From: Leptodontidium sp. MPI-SDFR-AT-0119
Taxonomy: Eukaryota > Ascomycota > Leotiomycetes > Helotiales > Leptodontidiaceae
Assembly: GCA_020726505.1 (NCBI GenBank)
Contig: JAHLEZ010000001.1
Coordinates: 6,324,001 to 6,388,000 of the forward strand
Reading direction: 5' to 3'
Length of the DNA stretch: 64,000 nucleotides
A program made the translations under genes and the position numbers. Of this stretch, positions 43,189 to 55,479 are shown in pieces; the stretch's first letter is position 1, and the number at the start of each line of letters is the position of its first letter. Under the pieces are notes generated by a model. It ran no database searches, was not told the origin of the DNA, and saw only the letters and a list, made by a program, of their open reading frames with translations.

Positions 43189-44050
43189 TATGGAATGCCT
43201 TTGCTGATTACATGCGATCGGGGCATCTGAAAGAAGGGATTCGCAGACGCGATTTCCGACTGGCCTCGAGCATTTGCGATGCTGAAGAGGGAAAACCGTT
43301 GAGGTGGCACGAAACAGAGAAGTGTTTGGTGGTGGTGGAGAGACAGGAGAGGGTGGAAATGTCCCGTTGGGTCGCGTCAGGTTGCTTGTACGGACAGGGA
43401 TGGGGGCAAATGGGGATTGATCAGCCGCACCCACCACCAGGAACGGAGATCAGCCAGTCAGCCAATCTTACATGCAAGACATTTGGTGCGTGATTTACTG
43501 TATGACTTACTTCGAAGTATGAAGGGTTATGCAACTATGAGGTATGTTCTAGAAGCAGGACTCTACCGTATTGTAAGATTTATGCATGCGTTGTTTCTAG
43601 AAAGGGGCTGATAAGGCTGACGGACTTTTCTCTTGGTCCTCTCAGCCTTCTAGCGGCATTGAAATCCGTTAGCTTGAAAGCTTAGCGAGGAACACCAAAA
43701 CTTTCGCATCTTTAAAAGCGTGATCTGAAAGAACCTACACTTAAATTTGATTCTATCTTATAGAGATTAGACTTAAGGCTCTAAACTTTAATCTTATGAA
43801 AATAACTAAGACAAATAATAATCTAATAGAGTACAATCGCTATTGAAATGGGAGGTATTACTGCGACAGAGCCTCGCTTAAATCAAGCTAATGCTTATTA
43901 TTTATTGTGCTCACCCAACTACATGCCGTTTCAATAGATGAATCATATAACCCACCAAGGTTCGACCAGCATGATCATCTGGAGGTAGAGATATGGTGGA
44001 CTGGCTGGAGATCGTTGCCTTTGAGCTGCCAGAGGCAAATGTCGATCTTG
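43189..44050. other. SMP3 upstream region with an AT-rich patch
   Basis: About 860 bp. The SMP3 promoter lies at the low end. Positions 43640-43900 are AT-rich and look decayed. No gene is recognised. Confidence 0.35.
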
Positions 44051-44851
44051 CTAACAGCGAGTCCCGGCACGAATGAGGGCCAGTTGAGCATCATTCTTAA
44101 AGTTCTTGTTACCCGCTCCATCCACGTATCCATGGCACTCCCATTCTTTGACATCTTCCATGACTTTAGGCATCTTATTGCTTTTATTTCCCACCACGGC
44201 TTCAAGTGCACCACAATAAACCACTTTAGGAGCATCAGGGCTACTATGGAATTCAAAGACCTCCTTGTCATTGATGAACTTCTTCTCCGGATCGTAGGGA
44301 TTACCGTAGCCGTAGCCGTAATCGTAGCCGTACTCGTCGTCGGACTTGTCGTCGTCATCCTCGTCAATATTATCGACACGGTAAGGACTTTCTGCATACT
44401 TGCTAAACGATCCGGACAAGCAGGCATAGAGCTGATACTCTGATGTTAAGAACACCACGTAATGCGTAGCTTCTCCATCCTTCATCAAGCGTCCAATCAA
44501 AAGACCTTGAAAGATATCCTCCGAAGAGCTATTGTTATTTGGAGTTTCGAAGCGCAGAGTGACCTTGTAAAGGAGGTTCTTGTCTATAGGCTTGATTGGG
44601 GTCTGGAGATTGGGATGGAGCGAGCCAGCATGGACGGGATAGAGCTGGAGGGAGTAATGATCAGATAGGCGAACAGGCTCGCTAGATTCGAAATGATATG
44701 TACCAAGCATGCGAGAAATTATTCCGTGGTCTTGAAGATCGCTCTGAGATACCTGAAGGAGTATTTGGAGTACGTCTTCCTTGGAGTAATCTCCTGCTTT
44801 TTGTTCCACGGATTCTATTCGTGGGGTTGAGGGACTGACTTGGTCTGCCAT
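44051..44851 (-). CDS. Acidic protein of unknown function
   Basis: Single-exon open frame, 266 aa from the ATG at 44851. No family is recognised. Visible features are a mixed N-terminal half (GTYHFESSEPVRLSDHYSLQ, KNLLYKVTLRFETPNNNSSS), a hydrophobic strand pattern (FQGLLIGRLMKDGEATHYVV), and an acidic stretch NIDEDDDDKSDDEYGYD that merges into Tyr/Gly repeats (YGYGYGNPYDPEK). No signal peptide or membrane segment is seen from the chosen start. Codon use and length without stops on this strand support a real gene, and the opposite strand is also open in parts. Probably cytosolic or nuclear. Confidence 0.6.
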   Translation of the reverse strand: MADQVSPSTPRIESVEQKAGDYSKEDVLQILLQVSQSDLQDHGIISRMLGTYHFESSEPVRLSDHYSLQLYPVHAGSLHPNLQTPIKPIDKNLLYKVTLRFETPNNNSSSEDIFQGLLIGRLMKDGEATHYVVFLTSEYQLYACLSGSFSKYAESPYRVDNIDEDDDDKSDDEYGYDYGYGYGNPYDPEKKFINDKEVFEFHSSPDAPKVVYCGALEAVVGNKSNKMPKVMEDVKEWECHGYVDGAGNKNFKNDAQLALIRAGTRC

Positions 44852-46139
44852 ATTAAGGACAATTTGATGAACTCTGATATGTTTCGGACCTCTGCGAAGG
44901 ATATGTTTTATAAAATTGTAAGAAGACTGTTCAGAGTTCTTGCGACAACAAGGGTTAATAACAAAGGTTAAAACAAAGGTAAACAACAAGGGCTAGAAGT
45001 GGACCAGTGTGATACTGTATCTCTATTTGAGGCGGGATGATGTGAATCAAAGGGAGACGTGGGTTATCATGGAACCTTTGTTTAGTCGCCGCTTACTGAC
45101 TCAATCGAAATAAAGGCAGTGAGTTGGACTGAATCGATTGTGATGTGAGCAGTGCCTGTTTAAATGTTGTAGATTGTTTAGCTTGAAAACATGAGGTAAG
45201 ATGTCTGTGATATTCTCGACCGCCTTCGCACTCGTATCTCTTCCAAGCTGCGGGTGCCTGCCCTGGCCTGGCTGCCCGGCGGTGGCTTGATGTTCCAGAT
45301 GCCTTGCGGGCTTCATGCAAGCTCTTTGAACCCACATAGAGTAATTCTAAAGATAGGCAGGATTAGACGGGGTTGGGGATGGGAATGGGGTCGGAAGTAT
45401 CAAGATAAGAGCTGCATATGTGCGCTCTGGCCTTTCAATCATTGGTGGGGCTTGGAAAAGCGCCATCCAGCTGCCAGTCCAGCTTACAGAGAACCCTCCC
45501 GCCACTTTTGTCCAGGCCATCGCGGCCAATCCCTCCGCGACCGCGTTGGTGAGTTGATTTGTACACCAGCATGCAAAAGAGACACTCGAGCCGACGGCTG
45601 TAGATATTCGATTGACTTGAGACGAAGTACAGTCAAACTTGTACCGTGCCTACAATTGTTGTAATGCTTCTTCATGCACTAGTTTTAATGTAACAAAGTT
45701 TCTCCCCCTATGACGACCAGTTCTCCTATATATCGCAAAGCATCTTTAATCATAGCGAAACCTCATCGCAAAGAATCTATACACCAGAACTATATTGACG
45801 TTCACAAAGGTAGAAAAGAATGGCCGACCGAACCCACCCGCCTCTAACCCATTCGGCCTCGGCAATTTTTCCCCGTCCGTCGGCAAGACAATCCAAGCCC
45901 GCCTCTTCAACACGACTTCAAAACGCTCGTCTAAAACATCAATCGCATCCTCCCACCACCACCACCGACCCTATCCCTCGACCAGTATCAACTCCACCAT
46001 GTGCATATAATTAGATTTCATTTCGGTACCTGTTTGGCGCTCAACATAAAATAATGCACCGGTGACGTGCTTCCTTAGGACTGCGGAACAGATTTTGTTC
46101 AGTCCTCTTCTGGGGGTTGCGATTTAGCTCAAGGGCGGC
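44852..46139. other. Intergenic region upstream of AFG1
   Basis: About 1.3 kb between divergent genes. A 71-codon frame at 45795-46010 (with NPFGLGNFSPSVGKTIQ) might be a small gene or debris but has no support. The rest shows no recognised feature. Confidence 0.35.
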
Positions 46140-47940
46140 ATGAGGGTTCGTGCTGGAGGGAATGCTTTGAGGAGGGCTATTGAGGGGGCGTCGAGGAGTA
46201 GCAGACGGGGAATTTGTTTACAGTGTCGACAGGAGAGAAATGGGGGGTCTGCCGCGGGTTATGCCCGAAGATATACTGTCGGTGGGAGCGTGGAGAGAAG
46301 ACCTAGACTTATCTTGCCCGCCCCCTTTATCGCTGGGCAGAGGAGGGCTTTGGCTACAGTGAAGAATGGTACGGAATCCCCAGCCCATCTATTGGCATGC
46401 TGTCAATTGACCCCGCGGCAGTGAACCCAGACGATCGAGGGCCATTAATAGAATACGACAACCGTGTAGACAGCGGCCGACTTAGAAACGACGAACATCA
46501 GAGAGGTTAGAAGGACCACGCTCCAAACCCAAACCGAAACATCGACTGATAGCTTTTAGGCATCATAGAAAGTCTGCAACACCTGCACGACGAATTACGA
46601 ACATACCATGCTCGCGCCATCACACACCCGACCATCGACTCCCTCAAACCGCCTCCGAAGTCCATGCTAGGCCGACTCTTTGGAAATGTGCCGAAAGAGC
46701 GGAAATTACAAGACATACCCGAGAATCTGCCCAGAGGGTTGTATCTGTATGGCGATGTGGGCAGTGGCAAGACGATGCTAATGGATATGTTTTACGAGAC
46801 GCTGCCCAGTAGCGTGACGTCGAAGACGCGGATTCATTTCCATAATTTCATGCAGGATGTTCATAAGAGGCTGCATCAGATGAAGATGGAGCATGGGAAT
46901 GATATCGACGCTGTTCCGTTCGTGGCGGCTGATATTGCGGAGAAGGGGAATGTGTTGTGCTTTGATGAATTTCAGTGCACAGATGTGGCTGATGCTATGA
47001 TTTTGAGACGGTAAGGCAATCCTGACCGATTTTCTAGTCAAGTACTAACAGCCTCAGTCTCCTCGAAGCCTTAATGTCCCATGGTGTTGTACTTGTAACT
47101 ACATCAAATCGTCACCCAGATGACCTATACCGCAACGGCATCCAGCGAGAGTCGTTCATTCCTTGTATCAACCTACTCAAAAACCGTCTCCATGTAATCA
47201 ACCTCGACTCCCCAACCGATTACCGCAAAATCCCCCGTCCTCCGTCTGGAGTCTACCACGCCCCTCTAGACAAACACGCCGATTCCCATGCCGATAAATG
47301 GTTCCGCTTCCTCGGCGACCCAGAACAGGATAAACCTCGTGCAGAAACCCAACGAGTCTGGGGCCGCGAGATCGTAGTTCCGAAAGTCAGTGGTCGAGCC
47401 GCGATGTTCACCTTCGATGAGTTGATCGGTAGACCTACCAGCGCTGCTGATTACATTGAGTTGACACGCAGTTACGATTCATTCATCGTGACGAACGTCC
47501 CGGGCATGACACATCGGGAACGAGATCTCGCCCGGCGCTTCATAACATTCATCGACGCCGTGTACGAATCTCGCGCAAAACTAGTCCTCACCACCGCCGT
47601 GCCCTTGACACAACTCTTCCTCTCACGAGAAGAGCTCGAAAACGGCGTTAAGAAAGACAACGCCGACAAGAACGGGCAAGCGGAAGAGCACGATGACTTA
47701 GACGCCACGATGCGGAACCTCATGGATGACCTGGGCCTGAACATGAAGGCGTTGAAGAATAGTAGTATATTTAGCGGTGATGAGGAACGCTTTGCGTTTG
47801 CGAGAGCTCTGAGTAGATTGAGTGAGATGGGAAGTAGAGAGTGGGTTGAACGAGGGATGGGGTTAGAGAAGGATGGTGGGAAGAAGGAGAAGGATGATTG
47901 GCAGAGGGTTAGGAGTAAACAGCTGGAGGATAGCATGTAG
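46140..47940 (+). CDS. AFG1: AFG1-like AAA ATPase, mitochondrial
   Basis: AFG1/LACE1 proteins help degrade or handle mitochondrially encoded respiratory subunits in the inner membrane. Four exons, join(46140..46368, 46422..46505, 46560..47010, 47058..47940), 548 aa, phases consistent. The N-terminus is Arg/Ser-rich (a mitochondrial presequence). Then come GPLIEYDNRVDSGRLRNDEHQRG, the Walker A loop LYGDVGSGKTMLMD (about residue 171), KTRIHFHNFMQDVH, Walker B VLCFDEFQCTDVADAMIL, VLVTTSNRHPDDLYRNGIQR and FDELIGRPTSAADYIEL. These are hallmark blocks of the family. The exon 2 acceptor (46419-46421) is chosen by phase and is a little less certain. Confidence 0.92.
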
Positions 47941-48954
47941 GCTTCCTCCCTTCTGGATAACGCTGAATTAGAGCCGCGGAGGCGTTGTTGGATAGATATT
48001 CTCTTGGAAAGAAAGAGCAGTCCCCGAAAAGCTTTGGATACCGAGGGGCCCGTCGCAAGGTCATCGGCTCAAGCAAGCTTGTGTCCAGTAAGTCGAGACG
48101 AGAGACGCACATTGTAAGAAAGGACCAGGAATACACCCTCCCGCTCCCTCCCGCCGTCGTGCACGTACAATACATTCAGCTCGTTCGTTCGTTCAATCCT
48201 GTCCAACCCGATCCCGTTCCTGCATCACACACAAGCAACCAGCCATTCATCCAACCAACTATCCTGATTTTTGGCAACGCTATACTTTCACGTGGAAGCG
48301 GGAAGAGGGAATACCATCTTGTACAGTACCTCTACAGGCTCTTGCTGACAGCGAGTAAAGTAATAAGTTCATGAAGTAATAGAAACCACTCGATGTTCGT
48401 ACTTTTAATGCTTCGCAAAAGACCTTCTTAACCTTCACCAGGGGTGGAGAGAGGGCTAGTTCGCTTAGGATTCACTCTAGCAATATCAGCAGATTCTTGA
48501 TATTCTTTAGTCTGCTATGAATTGAACAATCAATCCTAGATATATAAGGGATCACAACTTCAAAACTCATAAATTACCTTCGAACATAATCAAAAGGTAC
48601 AGCTTGATACTCCCCTACTGAGGCTAGCCAAATTCGTCTCTGATAAAGCAATGACCAAAAGTACTCAGGTAGGTGCCTGCTAGGTAATTGGCATTCGCTT
48701 TCTTATCACTAAAGTATAGTTATGAACAAGGGTTTATTTAAAGTCGCTAAATCATTTCAAAACATCAACTTTAAAAAATAGCCGAGCTCGGGTTTGGGCA
48801 ACTTTTAGTTTTAATCTTTAAAGTGAATTGTATAGGTAGTAAAGCAACTCGCTTTATTGGAGACGAATTTCGCTAGCCTTGTTTACACGAACGCAGCTTA
48901 TATCCCACAACTATACACGTATCTTACATAGCATAACATCGAATCAGTACACTA
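47941..48954. other. Intergenic region between AFG1 and COQ2
   Basis: About 1 kb between the convergent genes. AT-rich from 48480 on, with a short GTTC repeat near 48181. No gene is recognised. Confidence 0.4.
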
Positions 48955-50223
48955 CTATACATCCTTGCCCGACCATGCTTCCACTCTAGGACGCTGTTGC
49001 GAATATTGCACGAGATACTCCGCTCCTAAACCGGCAGAGATCACACCTCCAGTCAACCAACATCCGTTCACAAACCACCACCAGCAGTCCTTCACACTCT
49101 TGAGATTGACCTTTTTGATCATCACGGCTAGAGTAATAGCTGCCCCTCCACAGCTGCCAACGAAAAATACAGGACCAGCTCCAGCAGCTACACCGGCGGC
49201 TGTCAACAAGCCGATCTGACTAATAGCTAACCCGGTAAGGATCTGCTTCGTTTGAGCATCATGCCTTAGAGCTATGCTTTTGATTCCCGCCTTTGCGTCA
49301 TCCTTGATATCCATATGAGCATAGATCATATCGTACAACACAGTCCAGGCAATATTGGAAGCGTAGAGAAATCCGGCAGCAGTCAGCGCGGTACTGTTTT
49401 GCAACAAATCCACTCCAAGAGCTGGGAAGCCCATCATAGCTCCCCAAGAGAAAGTCAATCCAAGGACGAACTGCGGATAATGGGTGACTCGCTTCGCTAG
49501 CGGGTATGAAGCAACAAGAAGCAAGCTGGGAATTCCGTAGAATAGACATTGGGTTGGGAATTGGAGGAGGATGCCAAGTCCGGTGAAGAGTTGGACACCA
49601 GTGAATGCTAGAGCGTTGAACGGGGTCACTGCTCCTCGAGCGATCGGCCGAAGCCGTGTTCGTCGTACATGTGGATCAAGATTCCGGTCCCAGAGGTCGT
49701 TGATGGTGCAGCCTGCTCCGCGCATGATGAGAGCACCACTGAAGAAAAGGAGAGAGGTGCCAAGAACCGAGAGAGGAGATGCCATTGGGACTGCTAGTGG
49801 AGCGGCGAGAAGAGTTGAAAACAGACAGGGGAAGAAGAGGTAGTAGGTTCCGGTTGGCTTATCAAGTCTGATAAGCTCAGCGTAAGGTACCCATGATGCA
49901 GGTAGTATTGAGAGAAGACCAGTTTTTGGAGCCGCGTAAGTCGCTGGAGGTTGTGTCTCCGGCTTTGGAGAAAGTGAGGACGTTGTCTGTGGTGCAGCTA
50001 CCAAAGGTTTGTTAGGCGATTGATGAAATTGTCTTTTTTGTAGCGCGGAGTTTATTGCTTGCTGCTTTGATACTAGGGAGCATTTTGACCCATTTTTGTT
50101 GAAAGCTGATGTAAAGTTCTCTTGCACTCTTTGACGCCTGGATGCAGTCCGGACCACAGAGCTTCGGCACCTACTGGGCAGACGGAAAATCACATTTCTT
50201 GACGCCGAGTTAATGAAAGTCAT
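48955..50223 (-). CDS. COQ2: 4-hydroxybenzoate polyprenyltransferase, mitochondrial
   Basis: Attaches the polyprenyl chain to 4-hydroxybenzoate in coenzyme Q synthesis at the mitochondrial inner membrane. Single exon, 422 aa. A long Ser/Arg/Gln-rich N-terminus (about 1-95) serves as the mitochondrial presequence. The UbiA fold follows, with both Asp-rich motifs: GCTINDLWDRNLDPHVRRTRLRP (about residues 170-192) and YDMIYAHMDIKDDAKAGIKS (about 290-310). Membrane segments are regularly spaced (LSVLGTSLLFFSGALIM, GVQLFTGLGILLQF, FVLGLTFSWGAMMGFPAL and others). RLDKPTGTYYLFFPCLF before the first motif is also typical of Coq2. Confidence 0.95.
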   Translation of the reverse strand: MTFINSASRNVIFRLPSRCRSSVVRTASRRQRVQENFTSAFNKNGSKCSLVSKQQAINSALQKRQFHQSPNKPLVAAPQTTSSLSPKPETQPPATYAAPKTGLLSILPASWVPYAELIRLDKPTGTYYLFFPCLFSTLLAAPLAVPMASPLSVLGTSLLFFSGALIMRGAGCTINDLWDRNLDPHVRRTRLRPIARGAVTPFNALAFTGVQLFTGLGILLQFPTQCLFYGIPSLLLVASYPLAKRVTHYPQFVLGLTFSWGAMMGFPALGVDLLQNSTALTAAGFLYASNIAWTVLYDMIYAHMDIKDDAKAGIKSIALRHDAQTKQILTGLAISQIGLLTAAGVAAGAGPVFFVGSCGGAAITLAVMIKKVNLKSVKDCWWWFVNGCWLTGGVISAGLGAEYLVQYSQQRPRVEAWSGKDV

Positions 50224-51883
50224 GTTTGACGCCTAGATATCAATCAGCCTCTAGGAATCTGCATGGAATTATTATTCACGATGTACTGAAAAGCTCAAAA
50301 CCGCAGGTTGTACAAGAATCCACAACAGCGATTCAATCACTTCACAGAACTGAGGTAGTTCTGGGGCGACAGGGGAAGGTGCATTCACAATGTATAGGAA
50401 TGAAAACTCACAATAGGTTAAGAGAAAGTTCCCTTTGATGCTGATTCCTCAAAGAACCGTGCTCCTCACGTGCATCTGTTTCCCCGGTCTTTCACCTCAG
50501 ATGGTAGCAGCTCTTGGTGGCAGCTTGAATAGAATCAATGAACGTTGTTGAAGTCAGGATAATTTTGGTGGTCCAAGCTTCTGAGCTAGTCTCATTTAGG
50601 CGCAGCCGCCTCCAGCCCCCTTCCTAGCCTTATTGACTTCCCAATCGGGATAACGCGAATTGTTTGCCCTGATTAGATTCTTAAGGTTGATAGTATTTCT
50701 AAAAGAAGACATTCGCAGAGTCTAGGAAAGATGATGAACAGTAAACCTGAGCTTTTTGCATCTCGAGATCCGTTGGCACAAGTGAGCTTTCCGTCGGGCT
50801 TCATTAGACGAGAGATTTTACCCGTTCAATGCAGAATCTGAGCTATGCAAGCTGAGGCTCTCGTCCAAGGATACGAGCAACCTCTCTGGGAAAATGTCAA
50901 CACGGCCAATTGGAAGAGTGGTTTTAGCCACACATATATTAGCCTTACCTGGAACCCCATCTTATCAATTCCGTAAGCTACTTCATTGCTGACTGCATTA
51001 GCTCTGTCGCGTCGACATTGAGATCACCGCAAAACTCAGCCCCCTTCCTTAATTGTTTGCGTTGATTAAAAACTTCCCGTCCCAGCCGCAAGGCCAAGCC
51101 CACGCCAATTAAGCATTTTCTTCAGGGCGTTCTCGTTTGCCCTCGATACTTTGACAGGGGTACTGTTTTCTTGTCTAGGACTAGACTTGTAGAGGTCTAG
51201 AAACGACTAAAATTGATACGTTGTTCGAGGTCTGGGAATGGCCTTGGCCAAGAAGGCTGCCAATACGAGTTACCATTTCTGTGGTCTTTGATAGTTTATC
51301 TCTGGCCACCTGAAAGGCGGCTGAAGCTTCAACGACCCCTACCTCATGTAGCCAGTCTAGAGGTATTCAGGCAAGTCGAAAACATCTTGCCAACACCAGA
51401 TACGCCACTTGAAGCCAAAACTCTCCCGAGAAACATATCTGATCTTTCTAGTACGATGTGGAGATTGATTCCATGCAAAGATATGGAATCACAGTGGCAC
51501 GGTGGTGGCAGTGGTGTTCATGGAAGTTGGGGGCGGAAACCTGAGGTTGGTTTCTGCACGCAGTAGCCCAAGGACACCTTCACCGAGTGGCTGTTATGAA
51601 GCCTTCTAGCATCTATCCTTGTAGAAATGTCAGACGGAAAGCTGCCACCTGCAGTTTCCTGCAGATCACTTCCAAATTGTACAAGTTTGTTAGTATTGAG
51701 TAGCTCGTCGGCCGCGACCTGTGCTATGCAAGCCACCAGCGAGAGCTAGATAAACCCTTCCTTTCTGCCCCATTGCTCCAACCTTCCTCTTTGATTTCCA
51801 GACATTAACTCACTCTATCACTTGAAGTCCTTGAACTTCGACCAAAGCGTCAAGAGAAGCAACAGAGTCAACTATCTTTCATA
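50224..51883. other. Long intergenic region upstream of the tetraspan gene
   Basis: About 1.66 kb between divergent genes COQ2 and the tetraspan gene. Short frames such as 51213-51566 have no recognisable content. No repeats or RNA genes are seen. Confidence 0.4.
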
Positions 51884-52769
51884 ATGGCAGCCCCGAGCTA
51901 CAACACGGTGCCACAAACACCCACAACTCCAACATACATGGGCTACAATGACTCCCCTATCAAACAAGAGTATCCTTTGAGCGTGATCCCTCAATCACCC
52001 AACTATTTCGGAGAAGATGGAACCGAGAACCAGTCTCCAATAATACCCATACTCTCTGAACAAGACAGGGTGGGCCACTTCTTTTTCCAATTCCAAGAAT
52101 TATAACGCTGATGATTTCTAGAAACTCAAAAGCAGAATCCGCTATCTTCGTCTCCTCGCTCGCCTCGCTGGTACCGCCATAGCTCTCACGACCGTATCTC
52201 AAGAAGGACAAACCATTCACACCTTCCTGACCACTCAAGACACAATGCGAGGCGGCCGCGGCCCATGGGCTAAGCAAACCGAACTCTGGTCCTCGATCAT
52301 GATGTTTGCGCTGTCGCTCATCACAGCCCTTCTTGGATTCGGGATCATCATCGCATATTTCTTCTCCATCAAAGCCGCCAACACCGTGGCTGGTATCCAG
52401 GGGGGTATCAGTATGGCCGTAGACATCACGCACCTGATAATATGGGTGGCTGTTGCGATTGCGTATCGGGTTGCGAAGAATGGGGCGAAGGATTTGTGGG
52501 GTTGGGCTTGCTCTCCTATTGCACAGGATATCCAGCCGAATTTCGAGGGCATCGTGAACTTCAAAAACGTCTGCGATAGAGGGGTAAAGATTTCCAACTC
52601 TGTTGTCCATTGGAGTCATGATGCTGACTTGGCTATCTAGCAAAAAACCTGGGCATTGAGCATCGCAAATGCAATCGTGAATGCCATTGCGGTGGGGACT
52701 CTTGTATTGGTTTTCAAGCGGTCGAAGACGAAGAAGGAGATCAAGAGACTTACCATGACAAATGCATGA
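51884..52769 (+). CDS. Small four-helix membrane protein of unknown function
   Basis: Three exons, join(51884..52069, 52122..52583, 52641..52769), 258 aa. The cytosolic N-terminus is Thr/Pro/Tyr-rich (TVPQTPTTPTYMGYNDSP). Four hydrophobic segments are visible: LARLAGTAIALTTVS, MMFALSLITALLGFGIIIAYFF, AVDITHLIIWVAVAIAY and LSIANAIVNAIAVGTLVLVF. The C-terminal tail is basic (KRSKTKKEIKR). The layout is that of fungal MARVEL-like or related tetraspan proteins with no assigned function. Splice phases are all zero. No closer identity can be given. Confidence 0.7.
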
Positions 52770-54658
52770 ATATTCTGGGAAGGCTTAAAGATAGGGGGGA
52801 ATGGGGGAACTCCGAAAGACCTAGACTACAGTCAAAGAAGGTAGGCGTACTTTGCGGGCTTGTAGGCAGTCCTTGCTAGATTCTTGCCAGATTTATGGCA
52901 AAGTTAATTCAAAAATGTCCATATTTACCAAAAGCTATCTGAAAATTTCCACTAGAAATCACACCAAAGAGGGGTTCTAAGCTCCACTTCAAAGCATCGC
53001 TTGTGTATTCATGTCAACCAAAAATAATCAGATCTTCGTCGCGTATAATGCGTTGCAATCACATTACGAGCAACGAACTACTTTACTTCTCTACAATCCC
53101 TTCTTCCGACAGTGATCCAATCTACCCACTCACATCTACCTATAGATTCAATACTACTAACACCACAATCCCAGTTTCCTTAATACTATAACTGATGTAC
53201 ATTTCGTAGCTTTAAGAAACAGCCCTGCCGGTCACTTAATCCCTTGTCGAACTGCCTACGACGTAGAACGCCATCGTTTCCGGAACCACCACCCAAACTT
53301 CCATCAGTAAGTCCCAACCCCCCACCCTCCCTCTTTGTCTTACGAAAAAATTCAAAAAGAAACTACTATGTGGAGTCAAAGTGATCACTGATAATAACAC
53401 GCTGAACAAAAGCTTATGAATCAAAAGCCAGCTCGATATCATCCTTGAGTAGCTAGTTGAGGGTAAGTTCGACCGCTTCGTGCTGGCCGCTGGGATTTGT
53501 GTTCAAGTTTTAATGTTTATCACTAGTGTTTGGGATCTTGTGAGTTATATAAGGGAAAAGAGAGAGTAGGACAAAAGCGAGAATGGGGTTGGGCAGGGGA
53601 GAATGGGCTTTGATGTCAAGCGGGCTAAAGGAAATATGGGGGCTTTTGTACGAGATATGTGAATGAAAGTGTAAATGTCGCAAGTGTCTTCGAGGTTCTT
53701 GGAGGCTTAGTACGGGGGTAAGGTGGACTTTCTTAAAGTATAAACTGAATTATCATTAAGTGATAGTGAGGTGTACGTATTTTATTAGTTAACGGCTTAA
53801 GCTTATCGATACCATTTTAGAATTATCTCAACTTAACGAAAAAGGGTCCAGATCATATAACCCGAAATCCATGGGTCAAAAAAACTTAAACAGTTAAATG
53901 TGAAATTAGTTACGAGACAGGATTTCTTGCTTAGGCTATTTTTTCATCACGGATCGGAATTTTATTATCTTTATTTGAACTCCATCCTCACACCTAGCTC
54001 CCCTGGATATCTTATTAGAATATACTAGATCGTGTTACGATATTAGATTCTTCTTATTGCCTCCACCGGGTTTCGCTTCCGTTTAAATAGTAAGACTAAT
54101 AATACCATACCCCTTTAGTATCCTATAGCCATACCCTCTCTATTTAGGTACGCCCCAGCGATCGTTCCACACTTTGCGACAGTTAGTACTGATTCATATC
54201 TTTAAAGGTTCTATAGTTGCAAGCTTATTCAACATGAAGTCTTTGGGTTTCCGCTCTCTCGCATAATCTCATGTGGCGTGTGGTAGGTAGCTCGGAGAGA
54301 TATGAAGTTCCAGTTTCGGGTGCAGTGGTTAATTGTCTTGCTTGCTTGACCTAGGTACAGAAAGTGGCTTCATTAAAAACAGGATCTGGGTAGAACATAT
54401 AGCTTTTTGCTTTCGAACTTGTAATACACTCTAGAATTGAGGTTCCGTTAAGGCTGTACAAATAAAAATGCACGAGGAAGCCAGTCAGAAACATAGCTTA
54501 GTGCCAAGACATATGGCGGGGTAAATTCTACCCCACTATGAAACTCACGCCATTCCTCTTGACATAAACAAAACAATCGAGAATCTTCCTCAAAGATCCC
54601 ATAAATAACTAGACACTCTCTTAATTCGTCGCCCGGAGAGTCTCAGCACTTAATCAAA
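52770..54658. other. AT-rich intergenic region upstream of the acetyltransferase gene
   Basis: About 1.9 kb. Positions 53740-54250 are AT-rich with no sustained frame, consistent with decayed DNA. The frame at 53236-53442 (minus) is not supported. No RNA gene is seen. Confidence 0.4.
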
Positions 54659-55350
54659 ATGTCAGCCCCAAAGGAAGAAGTTCTGATCCGGCACGCACGC
54701 CGCGAAGGTATGTTCTCCTCCCTCTCAAGTCTCCAAGATACCTCTCTCTAGCTTTGAAAAGAGAAACGAGAAAAGGAGACCATTGGCATTGACATTAATA
54801 TTTTAAATATCCAGATATCCCCACAATCCTCCAACTCATCCAAGAACTAGCCGACTACGAAAAAGAGCCCAATGCCGTAGAAGCCACCCCCGAACTCCTC
54901 GCAGAAACAATAGCATTCGCCCCCTCCCCCTCCCCCTCCCCCTCCCCCTCTTCCTCCTCCACCACCTCCCCAGCAGCAGACGAAACTATCTCATCCACCC
55001 GCCCCGCGCGCTGTCTCCTCCTCTTCACACCCTCGGGGTCCGCAGCAGGAATGGCGCTGTATTTCTACAACTACAGCACCTGGAAAGCGCGGCCGGGGAT
55101 CTACCTCGAAGACCTATTCGTGCGGGAGATATACCGCGGCAAGGGGTACGGGCAGAGACTGATCCAGGAGCTGGCGAGAGAGGTTGTGGATATAAAGGGG
55201 GGACGGTTGGAGTGGTGCGTTTTGAAGTGGAATACGCCGAGTATTGGGTTTTATGAGAGCGAGAGGATTGGTGCAAGGGCGTTGAGTGAGTGGCAGACTA
55301 TGAGGGTTGATGGGGAGGGGTTGAGGACGTTGGCTGAGAGGAGGGGGTAG
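54659..55350 (+). CDS. GNAT acetyltransferase, spermidine/diamine N-acetyltransferase-like
   Basis: Two exons, join(54659..54707, 54815..55350), 194 aa. GNAT enzymes move acetyl from acetyl-CoA to an amine. Visible are the opening IRHARREDIPTILQLIQELADYE, the substrate strand GMALYFYNYSTWKARPGIYLEDLFV, the acetyl-CoA loop YRGKGYGQRLIQELA (R-x-x-G-x-G) and the strand LEWCVLKWNTPSIGFYES. This combination is that of spermidine/spermine acetyltransferase-like (SSAT) proteins. A 12-residue alternating Pro-Ser stretch then Ser/Thr (about 50-70) comes from a CCCTCC repeat at 54918-54945 and interrupts an otherwise compact fold. The amine substrate is not known. Confidence 0.88.
54918..54945 (+). repeat. 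CCCTCC hexanucleotide microsatellite in coding sequence
   Basis: Perfect CCCCCT/CCCTCC hexamers repeated about five times inside the acetyltransferase exon, encoding alternating Pro and Ser. Length change by six bases would keep the frame. Confidence 0.9.
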
Positions 55351-55479
55351 TGTTGCTTGGAGATTTTGTAATTAGTGTTTTAGATGAGAGAGGTGGGTGA
55401 GTAGATTGGAAAGGGAAATGGAAATGGGTATTTGTATTGGCTGTATAGTACAAAAGGACCCATGGTTTTATACATAGAT

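Noticed and set aside
45795..46014. Small open frames with Ser/Pro-rich content
   Set aside because: Both frames are open by composition only, with no conserved motif or splice partner.
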